Assembly: GCF_024763615.1 (NCBI RefSeq)
Contig: NC_077222.1
Span: forward strand, 62,992,001 to 63,056,000
Length of the DNA stretch: 64,000 bases
Reading direction: 5' to 3'
DNA from: Phlebotomus papatasi
Taxonomy: Eukaryota > Arthropoda > Insecta > Diptera > Psychodidae
Shown here: in pieces, positions 43,201 through 53,424 of the stretch
Layout of the letters: each line of letters begins with the position of its first letter
Position numbering within the stretch: the first letter of the stretch is position 1
Position numbers and translations under genes: made by a program
The notes under the pieces: generated by a model
Databases searched by the model: none
The model's input: the letters and a program-made list of their open reading frames with translations, nothing else
What the model was told of the DNA's origin: nothing

Positions 43201-46200
43201 AGCAGATGAGGAAGATATCGGCCAGGAGTGTAGCAGGCATCGGCCGGAAAATAAAACCCAAAAAAAAATCATAAATTTGAATATTTTTCTAATTGATTAC
43301 GTTGTACTCGAAGAAACATTCTCTGACATCCACCCCTTACCAGAACCCAACCATCAGGACCACTTTTTAGCACTTTCCAGGGAGATTTTTGGTGAAGGTT
43401 GTCTGCATCTTCTCATTTTCACCATATTTTTGATCCAATCCTGGAGCTCGGACTTAAGGATAAGAAATCCAGTTTCGGCTTGATTCACGATCCTCCGGTT
43501 CACAAGCTTACGTAGTACAAGCTTACCAGTGATTTCCCTTTTGAATGCCTTCCGGAAAGTTTATCATTCAGGATCATTCACTTGACTTTGCAGTCATTTT
43601 CAACCGACATAACCTCAACTGCTCGCGAAAATGACATCGAAATGCGATGAAAAATGGCCGGTGAGCTCTGTACTTGGAACAAAACGTACTTCCTCTCAAT
43701 TAACAAATTAATTCTAATTATGCGTAGCGAGACAATTAAAAAGTGTTCTGATACTAAAAGTAGAATAATTGAGTAGTATTTTTTTATTCAGACATTTTCG
43801 TAAATAATTTAAATAAGGTATAATTCCTTATTTTGTGTCACTGAAATTCTAGTATAAAATCATAAGAATTTGAGAAATGGCTACTTTTTGATTAAGACTC
43901 TGACACAGTGATTCAATTAATTAGATGAATAATTATATTTTGTTAAAAAGTCGACGAAAAACTTAATTCAGAAGATCATATATATGAACAAACGTAATAT
44001 ATTTTGTATTAGATAATTGGTAAAACGTAGTTAGTAATTTTCAAATATTCATTTTTATCTTGGTGGCCGATATCTTCTGCAAGCTGGCCGATACAAGGTA
44101 CATGGCCGATATATACTTCTCTTGCCTTATATCGAAATTGAACGGACTCTATGTAATATGTTTATTAACCGATTTCAATTAACTTTTTTTTCTTAGGTTG
44201 CCCTTCCCCACTTGAACTATTTAACCCTTTAAGGACGATTGGAACACCGGTGTCCCATAAAGTTGAAGAAATCTAGAATATTTTTTGCAAGTCTCTAACT
44301 ATTTGCTATGTAGTAAATATGTAAGCTCAAAAATGGCGAATTTTTAAATTCTCAAATTCATAATTGATTTTATTTATTTTTTATAGTTCCAATTTTTTTT
44401 AAGCAAAACCCTTTTGGCAATAAAAACTACAATACTCATACGTAATATTTTTCATTAAAGCGAAAAATATTATTCATTGGTATTTTCAGAAAAATTACTT
44501 AAATTTTTGGGCTATTTTCGCTCCTATCGTTCATACACTGAAAAAAAAGAGGCTGCGATTAACTTTTTTTCGTCATAACTTTAACACATTTTGGATGTAA
44601 AAATATATCAACAGTTTTTAATGTTAATTTTACACCTTTTAAGGGTAAAATCAACATGAAAGAAGGATAACTTTAACCCCTAATACACCTAAAAAGGGTA
44701 ATATTTACACCGTTTTCGGATCAATACTGCAAGGTAAAATTGACATTTCCGGAATGTTATTTTAACTTTTTCGGATTTCTCTCAGTGTAGAGGCAAAAAA
44801 TACACCAAATCAGACTCTCTCCAAGGTTAGATGTAAGACTTATCATTGATTATGTTTCCCCAGTTTAATTTTTATTGTTGATTTTCAGTCCATTAAAAGT
44901 GTCTCGTCGTTAAAGGGTTGAAATAGAAAATGACCAGTGATAAGCCCAGATAAGCTTATTGCAGCTGAGATTCTTTACAGGTGACCTCGAAATGCGTGCA
45001 ACTCGGGGTGCTTGCAACTCGGAATGCGTGAAAATTCGATTGTGAGTTAAATTTTGGGGGTAAAGAATCGCGTCGAGCCAATTTTATCCATTTTGACCGA
45101 CAAGGACAGTTTGCTCGACGCGATTCTTTATCCCTAAAATTTAACTCACAATCGAATTTTCAAGCATTCCGAGTTGCAAGCACCCCGAGTTCCAAGCACT
45201 CCGAAGTTGACTGCAAAGAATCTCAGCTACCATAAGCTTATCTGGGCTTATTTTTAAATTCATTATTATTTTTATGTTGTCCCTTTTTTAAAATTATTCG
45301 GCCGTTAAGAAAATTCTTTAATAGTTTTGTTACATACTTTAGAAAATGTCATGCAAAAAGACTTGAAAATATATTTAAAAAAAAACATGACTTATGTAGT
45401 TACAGTATCATAAAAGTTTATATCTCATTTTTAAGAGCAAAATTCATTTCCAATAACTATAAATCATTAAAGTATTATCACATTTGTTACAATATAAAAG
45501 ACCATTTGAGCTGTAAAGTCAACAGATAGTTATTTGGCTGCATTTCAAGAATGCCAAATACCCTGTAAATTTTACTAAACGTGTTCTTTTGAAGAAGAGA
45601 GTGGCTAAAATAACTGAAATTGTGCAAAACTGAATGATCAATCTTCAAAAGCGTATTGTTTTTCTTCCAAAATACTTGAAAAATATCAGTGGAATTTTTT
45701 TTGAGTTTGCTAGAGGAGGAAATTGATAAGAGAGAGAAGCGTCATGGTTGAAGTGGGATTGTATCTCTCATTGCTCTCTTGGTTTTCCTTAACTTCTTTC
45801 TATCAGGCATCATGGGGAGTATATTTGACGGTATTCAGCGTCCATTGAAAGACATCAACGAACTTACTAACTCCATCTACATCCCCAAGGGTATTAATGT
45901 GCCCTGTCTGTCACGTGATATGTCTTGGGATTTCAATCCACTCAATGTGAAGGTTGGTTCCCACATCACTGGGGGCGATATGTACGGAGTTGTGCATGAG
46001 AACACTCTGGTGAAACACAAGATGATTGTTCCACCACGTGCTAAGGGTACTGTGAGGTACATTGCCCCACCAGGCAACTACAAGGTCACGGATGTTGTGC
46101 TGGAGACGGAATTCGATGGGGAAATCACCAAGCACACCATGTTGCAGGTCTGGCCTGTGCGTCAGCCACGTCCATGCACGGAAAAACTGCCAGCCAATCA

Positions 46201-49200
46201 TCCACTTTTGACTGGCCAACGTGTCCTGGATTCTCTCTTCCCGTGCGTCCAGGGTGGTACTACGGCCATTCCCGGTGCTTTCGGTTGTGGCAAAACTGTC
46301 ATCTCACAGGCTCTGTCCAAGTACTCCAACTCCGATGTCATCATTTATGTGGGCTGTGGGGAGCGTGGTAATGAGATGTCTGAGGTAAGTTGTAAACTGA
46401 CCCAATAAATCTTTTTATTAGCTTCTAGTTTATTCTGGACTTTAATACAATCTACAATGTTTCGTAGCTATTTTTCTATTTTTAAAACTTTCCACGCTAT
46501 TTTTATCTTCTCTCAATTATCCGTTGAAGTAATTAAATTCCAATGAAATCGCCGGAAAGGTGTTATGTCTGTGAATTTTTTATGAACTTTTGAAAAATTA
46601 CATGCAATTTTTGTAAGATTACAAACTCGAGAAATATTGCATTTAATCAATTTGTTTCAAGTCATTTAGCTCTGATTATTTTATTTTTTCTATTTTTAAC
46701 AAAATTTGCAAAAGTTTTTGGAGTTATAAGGCATAAAAACAATTTTTTAAAGTTACTTCAAGTCCAGTATTTATTTAGAAACGTATAAAATTTACTATAA
46801 TTTTTCAGAAAGATACATTCTAAGATGTTAAGAATGATTTTAAGCCACACCCTCTTGCCCAAGAAAATATTTTCTGCTTTATTTCATTTTATATAATTAA
46901 TAAATTGTTTTAAAATATTGATTTTTTTTAAATTTTTATGGTGATATTTCTTTGAAAAATTTAACAGTTGTTTTAGATATAAAAATATTTGGACTTAAAA
47001 AAATAACGGTTCTTATTTTTATAGAATTTATAATAATACATTTATTTATCAGAAATATTGGGAATTTCGATTTGCACTAGAGAAACTGCAGGATTAACCT
47101 TATTATTATTATTATTTTCTTTATTTGACGGGACGTCACAGGATTGACCTTAAAATTTTAACAAGATTTTAATAAATCTACCGTCGATGTTTGACAGCTG
47201 TCACCCAAATATCGAGAAGTCGAACATAGGACATTTGAGTATAAAAATTCACCTCTCTTTCTTTTTTAAAGATTTTCTATATGCTTATCCCATTTTTTCA
47301 CACTCTTCTTCTTCTTTTGAATGTGACAAAAAAATCAATTTCGGTCAATACAAATTTAGGTAACCTAAATTATTGAAATTGAGTGAATTATTATAACGTA
47401 TTATAAAAATGAATAACCTGACACTGTTTTCTGAGGTTTAACCTCTTTCCTGAAAAGCCCAAATAGACTTAGGCTGGTCCTCGAGAATATTTATCTTGTA
47501 AATTTTGGCAGTAGGGCAGACTGGGGCAAAAGGTCACAAATCGAAAAATTCAAAATTCAATATCTTCCAAGGTAAAAAAGATAGCGGCTCAAATTTTTTC
47601 TATAGATAGCCTCCATAGATATATATAGTTTCATACAATTCGAACAAGGAATTTAGAAAATAAAAAATATCGAAATTTTTAGCCCTATTTTTGAAATATT
47701 TTCCTTGCAGAAGATAACAATTATTACCTACTTATTTTCCAAAATTTCTGCACTGGTGAATATTTTCTAAATAATTTGTATTCTTTAAATACGAATCCGC
47801 TTTCTATTTTAGAATTTCACAAAAGTTCTTTTCTCCAGAAATCCTTTTATTAAAAATGGCCACTTGGGGTAAAAAGTAGCAAAAGGTATAGAGCAAAAAG
47901 TAACAAAAAAGTAAAGCAATTTCTAATGTATCACGGCGAAAAGAAACGTCATTATCATGTCTCGCCGCTTGTTGTTTGCATTGGTCAAACGATTTATAGT
48001 CTTTTGTGTGTTGTTTTTTTCTAAAATAGCTTGAAAAGCGCTTTTCTCGTTTTCTCACTTTTCTCGCATTTTACAACGCTGTTTTACAAAGGTGGTAAAT
48101 GAATAAATTTTCTATGAAAATATATCCTCTAGATATTTTCTCAAATTTACGGAAGCCTGTAATGAAGCGAATCAAAATATGATAATACCCAATGTCTGAT
48201 ACTATTTGCCCCAGCATTTTTGAGAATGGTCACAAAATTACCTTTTATAAATCGGCTCGATAACCGTATTTCCTTACAAAATAGATGAATATTACTTTCA
48301 CAAAGTTGTAGAGCGGTAAATTTCCTATAAAACTGCGCTAATTTTAAATTTTTAAAACGCTCGAGTAGCTTGTAAAAAAAATAAAATATCCGTTTTGTGA
48401 CTTTTTGCCCCAGTCTCCCCTAAAGAATTAGATGAAGGAAATTTATGCAAAGGACGTCTAATTCATGTTCCTAAGTCATACACTGAGACTTATAGCAGTT
48501 TGGGATTAATCTTAAGTGCAAGATTTAGCAGGTGAAATATTCTGGAGGATAAGCCTGGGCCTATTTGGCCAAGAACGCTTAGAAATTGAAATTGTAATGA
48601 CTTCTAAACATCTAATTGGTTCTTGGTCCCTTAAGTGCGAATTTTTCCTATTAAGAAATTAAAGGGGTTCAGTAATATGGTTAACTCTTACGTATGAACA
48701 CAGTCTAAAGCATCTTATTAGACCAATTATAAAGGGTCCAGTGAAAAGCCTGAAAAGCCAAAATCCCAAATAATTCAAAATCTCGAATAAGTTGAAATTC
48801 CGAATGGATGAAAATCCTGAAGAGGTCGAAATTCCGAATGGGTCGAAATCCCAAATAGGTTGAAATTCCGAATGGGCAAAAATCATGAATAGGTCGAAAT
48901 TCCGAATGGATAACAATCTTGAATAGGTCGAAATTCCGAATGGATGAAAATCCTGAAGAGGTCGAAAATCCGAATGGGTCGAAATCCCAAATAGGTTGAA
49001 ATTCCGAGTAGACAAAAATCCCGAAAAGGTCGAAATTCCCAATGGATGAAAATACTGAATAGATCGAAATTCCGAATGTGTCGAAATCCCAAATAGGTTG
49101 AAATTCCGAATAGGCAAAAATCATGAATAGGTCGAAATTCCGAATGGATAAAAATTTTGAATAGATCGAAAATCCGAATGGGTCAAAATCCCAAATAAGT

Positions 49201-52200
49201 TGAAATTCCGAATAGACAAAAATCCCGAATTGGTCGAAATTCCGAATGGATGAAAATACTGAAGAGGACGAAATTCCGAATGTGACGAAATCCCAAACAG
49301 GTTGAAATTCCGAATGGATAACAATCTTGAATAGATCGAAATTCCGAATGGGTAAAAATCATGAATATATCGAAATTCCAAATATAAGCCAAAATCTCGA
49401 ATAGGTCGACATTCCAAATGGGTAAAATTCCTGAATAGGTCAAAATTCCGAATGGGCCAAAATCCTGAATAGGTCGAAATTCCGAATGGGCCAAAATCCT
49501 GATAAAGTCGAAATTCCGAATGGGTCAAAATCAGCCAAAATCCTGAATTTTTAAGAATATTAAAGCTACTCTCACTTTTACACCGCAGCTTGCTATACGC
49601 AAAGGAAAATTTTCCACACATTATCCTCTGTATAATTTAGTTCCTTTCAAGATTTCGACCCATTTGGAATTTTGGCTTTTCGGAATTTTGGCCGTCAATC
49701 CCGGTACTGATTATAAGATATGTCACTCTTAAATTTCTCGTATAAGATTTTTGGTAGTCTATGAAAATTTTTTTGTTTTCTTTAATTTTTGGGCAATGCA
49801 ATGGGGAATTGGAGCACATGTTGTGATTTTTCAATCTGGACCCGATCATAAAATATTATGTTCTTGTAAAGTGACATGGGGCTAAATTTCAAATGCTATT
49901 TTTTCGGAAATTTCTAAAGGATGCTGGGCTTTATCGTAATGTAATGTAGAGAGAAAAAAAGAACTGAATATAAATTAAATTATGACTAGCCAATAGTTTT
50001 TTTTGCAATTTTGTGAAAAGGGGCGTTACCTAAATTTATTATGGGCGTGGCTTATTTTAAGATTCAAACGCTTCCGTTCACGAGAAAACCGATAAAAAAT
50101 ACAAAAATAGATTCCTACAATATCACTTGGCATTCTTCATTTTTAGGTACTCAGGGACTTCCCTGAGCTGTCGGTGGAAATTGACGGTGTGACGGAATCC
50201 ATTATGAAACGTACGGCTCTTGTGGCCAATACCTCCAACATGCCTGTGGCTGCTCGTGAAGCCTCCATCTACACGGGTATCACATTGTCCGAATACTTCC
50301 GTGACATGGGCTACAACGTCTCCATGATGGCTGATTCCACATCTCGTTGGGCTGAGGCTCTTCGTGAGATTTCTGGACGTTTGGCTGAGATGCCTGCCGA
50401 TTCCGGCTACCCAGCCTATTTGGGTGCTCGTCTGGCCTCCTTCTACGAACGCGCTGGACGCGTCAAGTGTCTGGGTAATCCAGAACGTGAGGGATCGGTG
50501 TCTATTGTGGGTGCTGTCTCGCCACCTGGTGGTGACTTCTCTGATCCCGTCACATCCGCCACCCTCGCCATTGTGCAGGTGTTCTGGGGCTTGGACAAGA
50601 AATTGGCCCAGCGAAAGCACTTCCCCTCCATCAACTGGCTCATTTCATACAGGTACGTGATTATCTATTATTCACACTCTCAAATACTTACTTGTTTTTT
50701 TATTGCTTGTACTCAAAAGAGAAACTGATGAATGAGGCAATTGATAAGACAATCGTGTCACAATACTTGGAAGACTGTAGTAAAGTACGCGCTTTGAATT
50801 TACGATGTTTTTCAAATTAATTTTAATTTTTAGTCAAAGTCCGGAAACGCCATTATCCCTAACGTAGAAAAGGTCCCGAAAAGACAAAATTTCGAAACTC
50901 CACCCTTTCGTTATTTAAGTATAGTCCAAAATCTGGGGCGCCAATATCTCAAAAAGACAAAATCCCGAAACACCAAAATTCCGGAAAACCAAAAATCCTA
51001 AAAGCCGAGACCCCAAAAAGTCAAAATTCCGAACAGTTCAATATCCGGAAACGCCATAATCGTGAAAAGCCTAAAATTCCAAAACGTCAAATCAGGAAAA
51101 ACCAAAATATGAAACACCATAATCCTGAATGGGAAGAAAGTCCTGAAAAATCAAAATTTAGGATATTACAGTCAAGTGTGCTAATCCGGGCGCTTCGCTA
51201 TCTGGATCGTTTATGACTAATCCACTTAAAATAATATTTTTATTTTTATTTCCGTAATATAGTCACTACAGTAACATAATATAACTATTTAAGTTTGAGA
51301 AAAAGCAAAATTAATATTTTTATCCATTAACTCTTTCGCGTCACATTTTTATTCATCAGATGAATTCATGTAAAATTGAGTTTTTTCTAATGCTTTATGA
51401 TCAAATATAATAGTTCAGAGAGGAAAAAAATTTTCCATTGCGTGAAAACTCGGAAAAACCCCGGGTCATATATGACCCTGTTGTCCTCGAGGGAAGTGTA
51501 TTTACCATTTTCAAAATCTATATCACGGGCTTTTTAAGAGTTTTTTTTGCTTGAAATTGTTAATTTGGCCAAAACCATGGCAAGCTGGATTGTCTTGATG
51601 AACACTGTACTCCTGGTGTTCAAGGAATCTTCCTGGTAATCCCTTGAACAGTCACTGTCACAATATTTTGAGTGGTATTTGGCAAAAATAAACTTATCCA
51701 CATATTTATTCACACACAATACAATTGCACAATATGAGACGCTTGCAGAATACTCTAAAATATTGCAAAATATGTTATAATTCATCAGATATAAGATGAA
51801 ATGTCCAGGAGCAAGATGTCCCACCTGCATTTCACAAAGAAAAACAATGTCCCAACTACATTTCGCTATATGTTTGGGACGAAAACACTGTTACCCTTGG
51901 GGACCATAGGGTCATATATGACCCGGAAAATTCTACACGCTTTTCTGGAAAATTGAGAGTAGTTTATTATATTAAAATATGCAATATACAATCTTTGGAT
52001 ATTCTATTTTGTGTTTCTAAAGAACTTTTTGCTGAAAAAAATAAATTAATATAAAAAATTTTGAAAAAGAAAAGTCATTTCACAAAGTTCGAAATTAGTG
52101 CTTTTTGATCTCAAATATTTTCTTTTCCTGAATATCTGGAGTCTTGAGAAAATTAGCCAAGAATCTTACATCCTTCTATTATGATGTCGTGCACAAACCG

Positions 52201-53424
52201 ATAGATTTCAATTAATTTAAATAGTCAAAAAAAAAATGTTTTTTCCCCGGGTCATATATGACCCTAATGACGCGAAAGAGTTAAGGCCGAATTAGACACA
52301 GGCTGATCCTCGAGAGTATTTAGCTTTTAAAATTCGATAATAAAGGATTAGGTCAAGGAAATTCATGCAAAGGACCTCTAAATGATGATCCTAAGCCCTA
52401 AGTAAATGACAGTTTAGGATAAATTTTTATTGCTAAATTTTACAGGCTAAATATTCTCGAGGATCAGCCTGAGTCTATTTGGGCCTTTAGACTAGACTTA
52501 GACCCGTGAACAATTTAGCTTTCTATTATCAAGACAAGACTTTCAACTTATATGGGGACTAGATTTCAGTTTATTTCCTGCCTTTTGGATCCAACGATCC
52601 TTTCATAAGACTATATGTATAAGACTAATGGAGGGATCGTTGAATATCTGAAGTTAATATCTCATTCCGTTTAGTCTCAGGCTTTTTTGTGGATGAGGAA
52701 ATATGTTGTATGGAATATTTGTTTTTATAAAACAGAATTGATAACGTTGTTCTGTTTCTCTTTCAATTTGAGTATTTTTTTTTATATTTTGAATGGTTCT
52801 TTGGTCGTCATGAATCCCCGGGAAGCGCATTTTAATCATTTTAATGAAATTCTTCCTTGCAGTAAATATATGCGCGCCCTTGATGATTTCTACGATAAGA
52901 ACTTCCCTGAGTTTGTGCCATTGAGGACTAAGGTAAAGGAGATCCTGCAGGAGGAGGAGGACTTGTCGGAAATTGTGCAATTGGTGGGCAAAGCTTCCTT
53001 GGCTGAGACAGACAAAATCACCCTCGAGGTGGCCAAATTGCTCAAAGATGACTTCCTGCAGCAGAATTCCTATTCGTCCTACGATCGTTTCTGTCCTTTC
53101 TACAAAACCGTGGGCATGCTGAAGAATATGATCACCTTCTACGATCTGTCGCGCCATGCGGTAGAATCTACGGCTCAGTCGGAGAATAAGATCACGTGGA
53201 ATGTCATCCGCGACTCAATGGGCAACATTATGTATCAGCTGTCGTCGATGAAGTTCAAGGTAAGTTGAATGGAGGTTTTTTTTGGTCTTTTTTGGGAAGG
53301 TAAAAAAATGATCTTTTTTTTTTGTTTGAAGGATCCCGTGAAAGATGGAGAGGCGAAGATTAAGGCGGACTTTGATCAAATGTACGAAGATTTGCAGCAA
53401 GCTTTCCGCAATTTGGAAGATTAA
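40213..53424 (+). CDS. Vha68-2: V-type proton ATPase catalytic subunit A
   Basis: Catalytic, ATP-hydrolysing subunit of the V1 sector, three copies per complex, powering proton pumping into endomembrane compartments and, in insects, apical plasma membranes. Coding exons: 40213-40288, 40356-40550, 45807-46384, 50147-50652, 52863-53259, 53332-53424. The frame closes at every junction, giving 614 residues, the standard length for insect subunit A. The P-loop GAFGCGKT lies at residues 247-254; GERGNEMSE follows at the end of exon 3; the conserved LVANTSNMPVAAREASIYTG and MADSTSRWAEALREISGRL segments are in exon 4. The start ATG is preceded by CACC and gives MSNLKKISDEEKESMYGYV, the family N-terminus. 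The symbol is by orthology; insects can have several paralogues and this could be any one. Introns 2, 3 and 4 carry most of the repeats. An AATAAA lies at 53538-53543. Confidence 0.97.
41973..42224. mobile_element. MITE, CACTGAG family, copy 4
   Basis: 252 bp from CACTGAGAGAAATCCG to GTTTTTTCTCAGTG. Collinear with 10398-10654 in the same orientation. No coding capacity. Confidence 0.75.
42409..43140. mobile_element. piggyBac-like MITE, copy missing its right end
   Basis: Begins CCCTTTAAGAACAAGATG after TTAA (42405-42408). It follows the family interior (TCTTACATCTAGCCTTCC, AACAAAAATAGCCTAAAA, CACCAATGAATGATAAT) up to about 42765, where another repeat intervenes, and resumes briefly at 43123. 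The right terminus was not found, so the end given is approximate. Confidence 0.5.
42766..43122. repeat. Palindromic 'ttcgtaaa' repeat nested in a MITE
   Basis: Begins ATACAGAAAAAAATATT. The core 42950-43110 folds on itself (TTCGTAAAATTTTGCCATTTG with its inverse around 43030). It is bordered by TTACTAT on both sides (42759-42765 and 43123-43129), which may be a 7-bp target duplication in the underlying MITE. A shorter relative lies at 30935-31095. Confidence 0.55.
43145..43560 (-). pseudogene. Unrecognised decayed coding-like fragment
   Basis: The - strand can be read as RKLVNRRIVNQAETGF, then SELQDWIKNMVKMRRCRQP and PKISLESAKKW before stops. It is basic, helical and locally less AT-rich than the flanks. 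The look is that of a transposon-encoded DNA-binding region, but no family was recognised. Confidence 0.25.
44225..44917. mobile_element. piggyBac-like MITE, 0.7-kb copy with nested MITE
   Basis: Left end CCCTTTAAGGACGATTGG and right end CTCGTCGTTAAAGGG, preceded by TTAA (44221-44224) and followed by TTGA, a decayed TTAA. It is in the opposite orientation to 35117-36138 and collinear with it after removing the insertion in each. It carries GGAACACCGGTGTCCC near the left end and holds the CACTGAG-family MITE 44536-44787. Confidence 0.85.
44536..44787. mobile_element. MITE, CACTGAG family, copy 5, with TA duplication
   Basis: 252 bp from CACTGAAAAAAAAGAG to GGATTTCTCTCAGTG, flanked by TA at 44534-44535 and 44788-44789. 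The homologous position in 35117-36138 (near 35255-35262, TCTATTAACG read on the + strand) has a single TA and no insert. This assigns the family a TA target, as in Tc1/mariner-type elements. Confidence 0.85.
44941..45250. mobile_element. 310-bp palindromic element
   Basis: Begins TAAGCCCAGATAAGCTTAT and ends ATAAGCTTATCTGGGCTTA. The arms (about 140 bp) share AACTCGGGGTGCTTGCAAC-type blocks and GAATCGCGTCGAGC, and pair around a centre near 45095. A partial copy is at 25868-26060. Confidence 0.75.
47457..48570. mobile_element. MITE with CAGGCTGATCCTCGAG ends, split by an insertion
   Basis: Left GCCCAAATAGACTTAGGCTGG and CCTCGAGAATATT; right AATATTCTGGAGGAT, GCCTGGGCCTATTTGGCC. The intact relative at 52285-52485 is only about 200 bp long; here 911 bp (47512-48422) are inserted in its middle. 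Confidence 0.7.
47512..48422. mobile_element. TA-flanked 0.9-kb element, TAGGGGAGACTGG family, copy 3
   Basis: Ends TAGGGCAGACTGGGGC and GCCCCAGTCTCCCCTA. The host MITE's relative at 52285-52485 shows the unfilled sequence (ATAATAAAGGATTAG, against GGCAGTA...TAAAGAATTAG here), so one TA became two. It is collinear with 18021-18941 and 24815-25726. No conserved open frame. Confidence 0.9.
48755..49547. repeat. 17/34-bp minisatellite, about 45 units of 17 bp
   Basis: The basic unit is GGTCGAAATTCCGAATG (17 bp) with alternating variants such as GGTCGAAATCCCAAATA. The 34-bp higher-order period is exact over 48901-49003. Variants AAAATCCTGAA, AAAATCATGAA and ACAATCTTGAA alternate with the AATTCCGAATG half. 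Because no unit contains a stop on the - strand, long frames of 17-residue period (FGIST, SEFRPIQDF) run open in all three phases. These are not proteins. Lies in Vha68 intron 3. Confidence 0.9.
50860..51170. repeat. Degenerate array related to the 17-bp minisatellite
   Basis: Irregular units of the form AAAAGACAAAATCCCGAAA, CACCAAAATTCCGGAAA and AAAGTCAAAATTCCGAA run for about 300 bp. They share the AAAATTCCGAA core with the array at 48755-49547 but are far more diverged. Confidence 0.65.
51327..52284. mobile_element. piggyBac-like element with triple GGGTCATATATGACCC palindrome
   Basis: Flanked by TTAA (51327-51330 and 52281-52284). Ends CTCTTTCGCGTCA and TGACGCGAAAGAG form a perfect 13-bp inverted repeat. 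Inside, GGTCATATATGACC occurs near 51465, 51911 and 52250, twice in full 16-bp form. A 98-residue - strand frame (51534-51830) with several Cys and Tyr residues is not recognised and ends without a domain. Length 950 bp between the TTAA sites. Confidence 0.85.
52285..52485. mobile_element. MITE with CAGGCTGATCCTCGAG ends, intact copy
   Basis: Left GGCCGAATTAGACACAGGC, TGATCCTCGAGAGTATTTAGC; right CTAAATATTCTCGAGGATCA, GCCTGAGTCTATTTGGGCC. About 200 bp. It lies directly against the TTAA of the preceding element. Serves as the empty-site reference for 47457-48570. Confidence 0.7.

Larger units (their letters stand above)
40551..45806 (+). other. Vha68 intron 2
   Basis: Donor GTAAGT and acceptor TCTATCAG. 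Contents: MITEs at 41973-42224, 42409-43140 (with nested repeat), 44225-44917 (with nested MITE) and 44941-45250, plus a decayed coding-like stretch at 43145-43560. The stretches 40551-41972 and 45251-45806 hold nothing recognised. Confidence 0.6.
46385..50146 (+). other. Vha68 intron 3
   Basis: Donor GTAAGT and acceptor TTTTTAG. Contents: MITE 47457-48570 with its nested 0.9-kb element, and the minisatellite 48755-49547. The stretches 46385-47456 and 49700-50146 are AT-rich with nothing recognised. Confidence 0.6.
50653..52862 (+). other. Vha68 intron 4
   Basis: Donor GTACGT (codon split AG|T) and acceptor CTTGCAG. Contents: a degenerate 17-bp-like array at 50860-51170, a TTAA element at 51327-52284, and a MITE at 52285-52485 abutting it. 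The last 370 bp hold nothing recognised. The open frame that enters exon 5 from 52687 is intron. Confidence 0.6.

Noticed and set aside
45779..46408. 209-residue frame as a complete gene
   Set aside because: It is exon 3 of Vha68 with intron read-through on both sides; the Met at its start lies upstream of the TATCAG acceptor.
48755..49547. CRISPR-like array
   Set aside because: Units are contiguous with no unique spacers, period 17/34 bp, and the genome is eukaryotic.
48659..49621. Three long - strand open frames with 17-residue periodic protein
   Set aside because: They are produced by a 17-bp minisatellite lacking stop codons in all - strand phases; the same region is open in several frames at once.
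49996..50620. 165-residue - strand frame over Vha68 exon 4
   Set aside because: Antisense shadow of a conserved coding exon.
52687..53268. 193-residue frame as a gene
   Set aside because: Residues before 52863 are intron 4 of Vha68; the coding part is exon 5 only.
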